A stretch of 36,940 nt of DNA from a virus, in the IMG/VR virus record IMGVR_UViG_3300037087_000031, positions 1 to 36,940 of that record. One strand, given 5' to 3'. Position 1 is the stretch's first letter. Every line of letters starts with the position of its first letter. Positions 21,080-28,398 of the stretch are shown here, piece after piece. The position numbers were made by a program, and so were the translations under genes. Under the pieces are notes generated by a model. That model made no database searches, was not told the origin of the DNA, and was given only the letters and a program-made list of their open reading frames with translations.

Positions 21080-22095
21080 GAAATATATGCCCGGTTTGTG
21101 GTAATGGTGCAGTAGATGACTATGAGATGGACTTTGAAGTCCCTGATAGATGGCCGTTACCTAAAGAGAACTGGTGGAATCTATGCCGATGTGGTTTTGT
21201 CTGGTTATGCAATAATGCCACAGAAGATAACTATAACGAATATTACAAGAAATTCTACGTTGGAGCAACTTACCATAGCGATAGTCCACACCTTGAAAGG
21301 CTAAAAGCATTAGCACAGTTTATAAGTTATAGGTTTCCAAGAAACACCTCTATCATTGATTATGGTGGTGGGCTTGGTCAGTTAGGAATATATCTAAGAG
21401 ATTATGGTTTCAATAACTATTCTGTATGTGATGTAGGTCAGCAACTAAGAACATGTGATCTGATAGTAGCATCCCACGTTATCGAACATATCTACAATCT
21501 AAACGCCATGATGATGCAGTTTAGAACATGGACAGACCAAGTGTTAGTAGAACTTCCCGAATCATTAGGATATTCTTACAAGACATTTCCGCCTTTACTT
21601 GATTATCAGACACAGCACATTAATCACTTTGGCATAAGCCAGTTAGATATGTTGTTCTCTAATTATGACTTTTCATGCGAGTATCGGGAATCATTAGAAT
21701 TTCATATGCTAAATATGCCTACTTATCGGGCAATTTATAAAAACAATGGTCATCATAATATGTTTGACAGGATAAAACATTCAATAGATACATCAAAGAT
21801 AACCCTTGAAGAAAAGATGATACCCATTAGACAGTTGTATGGTGGTGTACCGTTTATCATTTATGGACTTGGTGATTACGCCATGTGGTTTTTAGCAACA
21901 GTGAAAAATCTACCGTCTATTGCAGGCTTTGTAGATAAGAATCCAATCTATAAAGGCATGACATTAATGGGTATGCCTATCCTTGACCACGTTGAAGGCG
22001 ACTACCCGATACTGGTTATTGCAAGGGGTAAACAGCAAGATATAGTTGATGATATAAAAAGTCTTGGAATAAAGAATAGGGTAATCGTTCTGTGA
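21076..22095 (+). CDS. C-methyltransferase, NovU/TylC3-like
   Basis: A 339-residue three-part protein. N-terminal zinc-binding part CPVCG...CRCGF (Cys5, Cys8, Cys37, Cys39); a SAM-binding Rossmann domain with IIDYGGGLG (93-101) and the SHVIEHI segment (about 128-134); a C-terminal Rossmann-like domain (about 253-339) with FIIYGLGDYA and GFVDKNP. This architecture belongs to sugar C-methyltransferases (NovU, TylC3), which methylate NDP-4-keto sugars. The SAM domain is shorter than usual. TTG start overlapping the previous stop. Confidence 0.78.
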   Translation: MRNICPVCGNGAVDDYEMDFEVPDRWPLPKENWWNLCRCGFVWLCNNATEDNYNEYYKKFYVGATYHSDSPHLERLKALAQFISYRFPRNTSIIDYGGGLGQLGIYLRDYGFNNYSVCDVGQQLRTCDLIVASHVIEHIYNLNAMMMQFRTWTDQVLVELPESLGYSYKTFPPLLDYQTQHINHFGISQLDMLFSNYDFSCEYRESLEFHMLNMPTYRAIYKNNGHHNMFDRIKHSIDTSKITLEEKMIPIRQLYGGVPFIIYGLGDYAMWFLATVKNLPSIAGFVDKNPIYKGMTLMGMPILDHVEGDYPILVIARGKQQDIVDDIKSLGIKNRVIVL

Positions 22096-22610
22096 TCCTC
22101 AGCGACTGGATATTCAAATATTTAGAGGAACAAGGTGTGCATCACGTTTTCACTCTTTGCGGTGGATTCTCGATGTACCTTAATAACAGTCTTGCCAACT
22201 CCAAAATAATGCCAGTCTATCTTTTGCATGAACAAAGTTGTGCATTTGCAGCAGAAGCGTACTCACAATTAACTGGACTTGGTGTTTGTCTTGTAACATC
22301 AGGGCCAGGTGCAACAAATGCGGTTACGGGTTGTGCGGCGGCATGGAATAACTACTCGCCTGTCCTGTTTATTTCAGGTCAGGTAAAGACCAACGATCTG
22401 AAACAATGGGGACAAAGATTCAACGGGGCGCAGGAAGTGGATATTATCTCAATGGTAAAACACATCACGAAGTATGCCGAGATGATAACAAAACCTGCTA
22501 TGGCAAAAGCTATGGTTGTAAGGGCTATAAGTGAAGCTACACACGGGGAGAAAGCCCCAGTATGGTTAGACATCCCTTTAAACATACAAAGTGCAGAAAT
22601 CCCTCTATGA
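22092..22610 (+). CDS. Thiamine-diphosphate enzyme, Pyr-domain chain
   Basis: A 172-residue protein that equals the N-terminal Pyr domain of acetolactate-synthase-like enzymes. Seen: VFTLCGGFSMYL, HEQSCAFAAEAYSQLTG (catalytic Glu47), CLVTSGPGATNAVTG and the SPVLFISGQV segment, all conserved. It ends after the domain at DIPLNIQ, where full enzymes continue into the M domain. GTG start overlapping the methyltransferase stop. With the PP chain it should make a heterodimeric enzyme with active sites at the interface, as in sulfopyruvate decarboxylase ComDE. Substrate unknown. Confidence 0.85.
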   Translation: MILSDWIFKYLEEQGVHHVFTLCGGFSMYLNNSLANSKIMPVYLLHEQSCAFAAEAYSQLTGLGVCLVTSGPGATNAVTGCAAAWNNYSPVLFISGQVKTNDLKQWGQRFNGAQEVDIISMVKHITKYAEMITKPAMAKAMVVRAISEATHGEKAPVWLDIPLNIQSAEIPL

Positions 22611-23221
22611 TTGATTTGTACGCACTAAATCAAAAGCTGAATCAACTTTCTACGCCAAATGACGTATTATGCCCTTCTGCTGCTGGATTTCAAGGAAACA
22701 TAGTATGGCAGGAATGGAAAGCCAAAGGTGATGTTATCAATAGAATCAATCTTGGGCAGATGGGATTCGGACTACCTTCTGCAATCGGGGCTTATTACGC
22801 CACTGGTAAAAGGGTTATTCTATTAGAAGGTGATGGTGGTTTTCAGTTGAATATGCGTGAACTGCAAATAGTATCGCAACACAACCTGCCCATCTGCATA
22901 TTTATAATCAATAACGATGGGTATGCGTCAATCAGGAACACACAGAATAAGTATTTTGGCAAGTTGAATGGGGCAGATAGTTCAAGTGGAATGACCCTAC
23001 CCAATTTAGAGAATATAGCAAAATGTTATTACTTGCCTTATTGGAAGTTATATGATTTACAGTATTTTGATGAGATGTTTGAATTAGAACCACCTTATAT
23101 TTGTGAAGTGTTTGCTAACCCAAATCAACAGTACAAGTACAAGGCGAATTATCGTTTAGAGAATGGAGTAGTCCAAGTACAACCCGTTACAAAGGAAAAT
23201 AAACTATGTCCAACGAAATGA
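22607..23221 (+). CDS. Thiamine-diphosphate enzyme, PP-domain chain
   Basis: A 204-residue protein starting MIDLYALNQK at an ATGA overlap with the Pyr chain. Seen: GQMGFGLPSAIGAYYA and the cofactor motif GDGG (75-78) followed 24 residues later by NN (102-103), then DGYASIRNTQ. These are the signatures of the diphosphate-binding domain. DGYASIRNTQ is typical of acetolactate-synthase-like proteins in surface-polysaccharide clusters. The M domain of about 130 residues, which sits between Pyr and PP in those proteins, is missing. The two chains together reach 376 residues, compared with about 560 in acetolactate synthase. Confidence 0.85.
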   Translation: MIDLYALNQKLNQLSTPNDVLCPSAAGFQGNIVWQEWKAKGDVINRINLGQMGFGLPSAIGAYYATGKRVILLEGDGGFQLNMRELQIVSQHNLPICIFIINNDGYASIRNTQNKYFGKLNGADSSSGMTLPNLENIAKCYYLPYWKLYDLQYFDEMFELEPPYICEVFANPNQQYKYKANYRLENGVVQVQPVTKENKLCPTK

Positions 23222-24567
23222 AAATGGTTTGGAATACTCCCGACTGGATGAGTAGCCTTGCAAATAGCGACAAGTTACAAGGGCCGTGGGACGCCTACAA
23301 TAATGTTCCCATTGTCCATCGTTGCGTGAAGATGAACGCTAATGCAGTTGCACAGATTCCATTCAAGCTGTATAAAGGCAACCAGTTACTTGATTGGGAC
23401 AAGGTATTCAAACCCCCATTAAGACCTCTAATCAGGCAGACAGTTACCGATTTATTAGTAGGTGGCGATGCGTTCTGGTTGAAGCTGATGAAAGGTAATA
23501 GGTTGCTTGGGGTACAGCGAATGAATCCCCTGAAAATGACTAAATCAGCCAAAACTATTGACACGCTTGCAACCGGCGAGAAAGTTCCTCACATGCTTTA
23601 TACGTGGGTATATTATTCCTCAACAGGAATATATGATGAAACACAAGTTGTAAGGTTTAAGGAATATCACCCTCAAGATGACCTGATAAGGTCTATTGCT
23701 GACGTGGATGCAATATATCAGGCTGCTCAAATTATGTATTATCTTGACAGGTTTGCATGGCATTACTTTGAAGGTGGCGCAATGCCCGTAACACTTATAT
23801 CCATTGAGGGCGGGGCGAGCAAAGAAGAATTGAGTAGGGTGCAACAGTTCTTTCAGAATCTATGGGGTGGAATATCTAACATGGGCAGAACTATTGCCAT
23901 GTCAAAAGAAACCAAAGTACAAACTATAACTCCCCCGTTGAATGAGTTAGCAATGCAAGAACTTACCGATAAGTGCTTTTCGGCTATCTCTAATGGTTTT
24001 GGTATTCCAAAGTCAATGTTATCTGAACACGCTAATCGAGCCACAGCCATAGCAGATCGTAGGGGTTATTATGATGAAGAAGTCTTGCCACTGGCGAATA
24101 TATTAGCTGATGTAATAAACGAAAGTCTTTTGAAAGATGCAAAGATGCGAATAGTCCCTGATGTATCTGACATGGATATGTACCAAGCAGATATTGTAGG
24201 ACAGTCAGCGGCATACTTTAACCTGATTGAAACTGGTGTACCACCTGAAATAGCAGTTAGATTAGTTGGATTCAGATTACCAGAAGGAATCACCGTAGCA
24301 GACTTCAAACACACTCAACCTACCCCGCAACAGGACGCAGGAACTTACCCGTACTCAATCATTGGTGGACACCCACGCACCCAGAAGAACGTAGAAGAAG
24401 AACTAAAGCGGTGGGAGAAGTTTAGCATCAAGCGATTGGACAACAAGGCAAGACGACCCTTCACGTCAACCGTGATACCTGCCGAACTATTTGCAGATGT
24501 AAATGATAAGTTAGCAGAAGTAACCACAGAGGAAGAAGTTAAAAAGGTATTTGAGGAAATCGAATGA
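23206..24567 (+). CDS. Portal protein, HK97 family
   Basis: A 453-residue protein that forms the dodecameric ring through which DNA enters the head. Seen: NNVPIVHRCVKMNANAVAQIPFKLY, LVGGDAFWLKL, and DKCFSAISNGFGIPKSMLS near 260-275, all typical of HK97-type portals. A good AAAGGAAAA ribosome site lies before the ATG, and the gene overlaps the PP chain by 16 bp. Confidence 0.92.
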   Translation: MSNEMKMVWNTPDWMSSLANSDKLQGPWDAYNNVPIVHRCVKMNANAVAQIPFKLYKGNQLLDWDKVFKPPLRPLIRQTVTDLLVGGDAFWLKLMKGNRLLGVQRMNPLKMTKSAKTIDTLATGEKVPHMLYTWVYYSSTGIYDETQVVRFKEYHPQDDLIRSIADVDAIYQAAQIMYYLDRFAWHYFEGGAMPVTLISIEGGASKEELSRVQQFFQNLWGGISNMGRTIAMSKETKVQTITPPLNELAMQELTDKCFSAISNGFGIPKSMLSEHANRATAIADRRGYYDEEVLPLANILADVINESLLKDAKMRIVPDVSDMDMYQADIVGQSAAYFNLIETGVPPEIAVRLVGFRLPEGITVADFKHTQPTPQQDAGTYPYSIIGGHPRTQKNVEEELKRWEKFSIKRLDNKARRPFTSTVIPAELFADVNDKLAEVTTEEEVKKVFEEIE

Positions 24568-24947
24568 TTTTAGAGATAAAACTTGAAGGGTTGGAAGATG
24601 TAATATCCAGAATAAATAAGGATATTGAACCCGTACTTGATAATTCAATCTACACAGGCGCAACAGAATATATCCAACCACCCGTATCATTGTATCCCCC
24701 TGACTTTCCGGGCAACACCTACCAGCGCACATTCAACTTGCAACAGGGTTGGAATACACATCATACTGGAACACTACAAACTACTGTCAGTAATCAGGTA
24801 GATTATGGCCCTTACGTGCAGGGTGATGAGCAATGGGCATTACATGCAAGTCATGGTTGGCAAAAATATGATGTAGTTGCAGAAGGACAATTCCCTGCAT
24901 TAGCTGATTATGTATTTGAAAGAATCAAAGCACTATATGGAGTTTAA
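24564..24947 (+). CDS. HK97 gp10-like tail-completion protein
   Basis: A 127-residue protein with LYPPDFPGNTYQRTFNLQQGW, YGPYVQGDEQ and HASHGWQKY segments, the pattern of gp10-like head-tail/tail-completion proteins. In HK97-type phages it usually lies after the capsid gene; here it is directly after the portal and overlaps it by ATGA. Confidence 0.7.
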   Translation: MILEIKLEGLEDVISRINKDIEPVLDNSIYTGATEYIQPPVSLYPPDFPGNTYQRTFNLQQGWNTHHTGTLQTTVSNQVDYGPYVQGDEQWALHASHGWQKYDVVAEGQFPALADYVFERIKALYGV

Positions 24948-24949
24948 AT

Positions 24950-25075
24950 ATGGATAAAGAACTATGGATGGGACTGCGTCAGGCCCTCTTGATGATGATT
25001 GACTCGATAGAAAGATTTTTACATATCACACCAAGAACTGCTGAACTTCGCAAGGAAGAAAAGAGCAAGTTGTAG
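24950..25075 (+). CDS. Small hypothetical protein
   Basis: A 41-residue helical, amphipathic protein that starts 2 bases after the previous stop. Poor ribosome site. Unknown function. Confidence 0.45.
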   Translation: MDKELWMGLRQALLMMIDSIERFLHITPRTAELRKEEKSKL

Positions 25076-25082
25076 AATTATG

Positions 25083-25091
25083 TGGTATAAT
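25083..25091 (+). promoter_or_regulatory. Extended -10 promoter before the capsid leader
   Basis: TGGTATAAT; the surrounding TGTGGTATAATAT is identical to the late promoter at 16221-16233. Predicted start near 25098. Confidence 0.6.
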
Positions 25092-25286
25092 ATGTATTGT
25101 ATCTCTCCTCTTGTATTGACAAGATAGCTCGATACCCGCTACTTATAATCTGCATGAGGCACAAGAAGTGTGGCGATCTGAATAAGTAACGGTAATATAC
25201 CGGTAGCCAGTTGGGTAAACTGGGTTTGGTACAAGGGATTTCATAGTCGTAAACGTGAACTCATCACCTACTGGCCAAAAATGGCC

Positions 25287-25299
25287 TGCAAAATTTGCA
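25287..25299. repeat. Symmetric variant of the dispersed palindrome
   Basis: TGCAAAATTTGCA differs from the standard TGCGAAATTCGCA at two positions that are mirror images, so the symmetry is kept. Confidence 0.55.
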
Positions 25300-25319
25300 G
25301 ATACAGGAAGTCTTTCGAG

Positions 25320-25349
25320 AACTCCGCTTAAGAACAGCGGAGTTTTTGT
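25320..25349 (+). terminator. Terminator/attenuator just upstream of the capsid gene
   Basis: A 9-bp stem AACTCCGCT/AGCGGAGTT with a 7-base loop, followed by TTTGTTTG. It lies 20 bases before the capsid start, and the ribosome site (TTGGAGG) is just beyond. Confidence 0.82.
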
Positions 25350-25368
25350 TTGTTAACTTGGAGGCACT

Positions 25369-27558
25369 ATGCCAGAAGAATTTGAAGGTATCACGATTGA
25401 CAAAGATATAAAAGTGGATATTGAGAAGGGTGATGAAACTAAACGCCATTTTCAACCGAATGTAGGCGGTGGTGTTGATAGGGATAAGCTAAAGGATTCA
25501 GACTTTGTATTCTCTGATGAAAGAAAGTTCCCTATCGTTACTGCCAAAGATGTAAAAGACGCAGTTCATTCATGGGGCAGATATAAGGGTAGTCATTCCT
25601 TCGAGGAATTTAAACGCAGACTTACTTCTCTTGCAAAACGCAAGGGGTTTGAAAGTTCCCTGCCTGACAAGTGGCCTGAAGGCAAATCATTATCTTTCAG
25701 CGTTGGTCAATATAACATAACTATTGACGATGAAGATAAATCACTTGATGATGAAGAACCAGAAGATGACGAGGAAGAAGAAGTTGACAAACCTGATGAA
25801 GATGAAGTGATTGACGAACCAGTAAAAGCATTTGACCTTAACGAAACTGTTGTAGCTTACGGTGGCGAAGTCAAGTCTTTATCTAATGGCAATATCGGTG
25901 GTTATCTTGTTAGATTTTCAACCGAGAATGACCCTGACCTTGTGGGCGATTTCTTCACTACTGACACAGACTTTGGCGATCATAAGACAATCCCAGTTTA
26001 TTACAATCACGGATTAGATGGCAAGATTGGTATAAAGAAGATCGGTAAAGGATTACTGTCTAAAGACGAGATTGGTGTCTGGGTGGAAATGCAAGCCAAC
26101 AAGCACGATGAATATATTAAAGAGTATGTGAAAGGCATTGAACAAAAACTAATACCAGAAGGCAAGTTGGGTTGGTCAAGCGGTACAGCTGCTCATTTAG
26201 TACGCCGAGAAGTTATTGGTAATGCAAATAAGATTTTATCATGGCCTTTGGGTGATGACGCAAGTCTAACCCCAACGCCTGCTGAGCCACGCAATGTGGC
26301 TGTTTCCCTTAAGTCATTAGTCGTTCCAACAGAGGATACTCAAGAGGTGTTAGAGAATAACACGGGTGTCGTTGTGAATGATAGTGAAAATTTAGAAATA
26401 AAGAAAGATATTCAAGAAGAGGTTTTTAAGATGGACGAAGAAACCAAGAAATTTATTACAGATGCTCTTGAAGAAAATAAAAAGAGCATTGCAGAGGCAG
26501 TGAAAGCTGCTATACCTGAACCTGCTGGTGCTGAAGTTGTAAAAACTGCCCCAGTAGTGCTAAAAGACCAGTTAGGTGATAGTGGCATTAAATCAATGGA
26601 AGCGTATATCCGCAGTGGTGGGCGCAATGTTGACCATAACCTGAAGTCTGAAGACCAATGGGCAGATAAAAGCGCATTGAAAGTCAATGACTATCAGGAA
26701 GATTCCAATGCCAACGGTTTAATTACCGTGCCGCCTGATTACTGGAATAAAATCGTAGAGTTCCGTGATGAGAAATCAATCATCCGACAAGCTCCTGCTG
26801 CTAATATTGTCAGAACTTCAAGCAATCGTGTGGAAGTTCCCGTGCAGTATGGCAAGGAAACAAAATTAGCACAGACTACCGAGTATTCAGGTGCTGCTGA
26901 CCAGACTACCACAATTCCGTTTGCGGCTGTTGAGGTGAACATCTATACTTGGACACGCTATTTCCCGATTTCAAATCAACTGCTCCATGATAATAAGTTC
27001 GATGTAATGGGGCATATTGCCCGCAGAGCTGGACATGCTTCAGCCCGCACCGAGAACGCCAATATCCTTGTAGGCGATGGTTCAGGCCATCCGCAGGGTG
27101 TAATGGTTGGCGGAACTGCTGGCGCAACTTCTGCTGCCGGTGCTTCTGTTGCTGCTGCTGATATTTGGAATCTGTCAGGCGCACTTCCCGCATGGTATTG
27201 GGATGAGGCTTGCTGGGTAGGCAGATGGGCAACCTTTAATAAGATTTACCAGATTCAGACCACCGCAGGAATCTACGGATTCTTGCCGATTGGTGGCCCT
27301 GGTGAGTTTGCTAAAGACCTGTTAGGAAAACCGGTGTTCTTCACTGATGAAATTGCAGCCGTTGCTATCAATGCAAAAGAGTTGCTGCTTGGTAACTTCG
27401 AATATCTGGCATTTGCAGAGAACGAAGGATTCCAGATGACCGTGAACCCGTATGATGACATGGTTCACAATAACACCAATATTTACTGTGTCCAACGCTT
27501 TGGATGCAAAGTAGCTTTAGCGGAAGCCTTCCAGTATCTAACTGGCGCAACTGCGTAG
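25369..27558 (+). CDS. Prohead protease-major capsid protein fusion (HK97 type)
   Basis: A 729-residue polyprotein. Residues 1-105 form a small domain of a kind found before phage proteases (RKFPIVTAKDVKDAV...). A very acidic stretch (119-150) precedes the protease (about 160-318), which has YYNHGLDG (His214) and GWSSGT (Ser270/271), as in HK97-type prohead proteases. A linker with a coiled segment (about 340-385), like the delta scaffold domain, leads to the HK97-fold capsid protein (about 400-729) with GLITVPPDYW and GDGSGHPQG. The internal ATG at 26431 has AAGAGG before it and could make the capsid part alone. Maturation should cut the linker. Confidence 0.9.
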   Translation: MPEEFEGITIDKDIKVDIEKGDETKRHFQPNVGGGVDRDKLKDSDFVFSDERKFPIVTAKDVKDAVHSWGRYKGSHSFEEFKRRLTSLAKRKGFESSLPDKWPEGKSLSFSVGQYNITIDDEDKSLDDEEPEDDEEEEVDKPDEDEVIDEPVKAFDLNETVVAYGGEVKSLSNGNIGGYLVRFSTENDPDLVGDFFTTDTDFGDHKTIPVYYNHGLDGKIGIKKIGKGLLSKDEIGVWVEMQANKHDEYIKEYVKGIEQKLIPEGKLGWSSGTAAHLVRREVIGNANKILSWPLGDDASLTPTPAEPRNVAVSLKSLVVPTEDTQEVLENNTGVVVNDSENLEIKKDIQEEVFKMDEETKKFITDALEENKKSIAEAVKAAIPEPAGAEVVKTAPVVLKDQLGDSGIKSMEAYIRSGGRNVDHNLKSEDQWADKSALKVNDYQEDSNANGLITVPPDYWNKIVEFRDEKSIIRQAPAANIVRTSSNRVEVPVQYGKETKLAQTTEYSGAADQTTTIPFAAVEVNIYTWTRYFPISNQLLHDNKFDVMGHIARRAGHASARTENANILVGDGSGHPQGVMVGGTAGATSAAGASVAAADIWNLSGALPAWYWDEACWVGRWATFNKIYQIQTTAGIYGFLPIGGPGEFAKDLLGKPVFFTDEIAAVAINAKELLLGNFEYLAFAENEGFQMTVNPYDDMVHNNTNIYCVQRFGCKVALAEAFQYLTGATA

Positions 27559-28398
27559 GTGAAGATTTTAGTATGGTGTCCTGTACCGAGTGGGGATCAA
27601 CCCCACTCGGAAACAGAACAGGCGATAAATGATTTAGATATACACTACGGGTGGCTTGATATTGTCATAGCCAGACATAACGATTATCCTGGCTATAACA
27701 AACAAAACTGGTTATCGCAGGAACGGGCCGCTTGGAAACAGACCATTGATGGGGGGTATGACTATCTTCTTCATGTAGATAGCGACATGATTCCCCCCAG
27801 AAATGGATTGCAATTATTAGTTGATACAGATAGTCCCGTTGCGTATGGAAATTATTGCTTCAGGCATGGTGATTATCCTTACATGAATCTGGTAGTCCCT
27901 CCTGTGAATGGTGTATATGGCACTTTGTATGACGAGATTACAAATCATAAGCAATTATTAGAACGTTTTCAGGGCAAGGTAACAGAAGTATCAGGAGTGG
28001 GATTTGGGTTTGTGCTTATCAGGCGAGAAGTATTAGAGCAGATACCAGTACATGACCTGAATGGAAGCCCCGATGTAGACAGTATCTTTGCTATAGACTG
28101 TTGTAAAGCAGGAATAAAGCAGGTAGGTCATTGGGGCGTAATGTGCGGACACATTGGCGAGAATGAAACCTACTGGCCGTGGCAGAACTGCTACATGGCT
28201 GAATGTGAAGTGAATGACACCATCAATTACAGGCAGTTTGGCGAAACGATACATATTACCAAAGGAACTAATGCACATATTTACCTATTACAAGCCAAAG
28301 AACTTGAACGGGCTGGATATGTGAAGATTATCAGGAAGTTCAAAGACGAGAATTTAGAGATAGATTGGAGTCTTTATCCCAAAGAGGTAAATAAATGA
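27559..28398 (+). CDS. Glycosyltransferase (GT2-like) next to the capsid gene
   Basis: A 279-residue protein with a GT-A type DSD motif (LLHVDSDMIPP, 74-76), an ETEQAIN N-terminal segment and VSGVGFGFVLIRREVLEQ, a typical acceptor-side segment of GT2-like enzymes. The C-terminal third has Cys, His and Trp residues. GTG start directly after the capsid stop. It differs from the pair in the cassette. In several actinophages glycosyltransferases beside capsid genes glycosylate the virion, which is the favoured reading here. Confidence 0.78.
   Translation: MKILVWCPVPSGDQPHSETEQAINDLDIHYGWLDIVIARHNDYPGYNKQNWLSQERAAWKQTIDGGYDYLLHVDSDMIPPRNGLQLLVDTDSPVAYGNYCFRHGDYPYMNLVVPPVNGVYGTLYDEITNHKQLLERFQGKVTEVSGVGFGFVLIRREVLEQIPVHDLNGSPDVDSIFAIDCCKAGIKQVGHWGVMCGHIGENETYWPWQNCYMAECEVNDTINYRQFGETIHITKGTNAHIYLLQAKELERAGYVKIIRKFKDENLEIDWSLYPKEVNK

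Larger units (their letters stand above)
25098..25349 (+). ncRNA. Promoter-to-terminator RNA or leader before the capsid gene
   Basis: About 250 bases without a gene lie between a promoter and a strong terminator. Several hairpins are visible: TCTTGT-ATTG-ACAAGA near 25116-25131, GGTA-ATA-TACC near 25192, CCAGTT/AACTGG near 25209-25225, GGCCA-AAAA-TGGCC near 25273-25286, and the palindrome TGCAAAATTTGCA (25287-25299). It could be a separate RNA, or an attenuated leader that tunes capsid production. No known riboswitch was recognised. Confidence 0.55.

Noticed and set aside
25041-25053. Possible palindrome copy CTGAACTTCGCA
   Set aside because: Only the right arm matches; the left arm lacks the CG.
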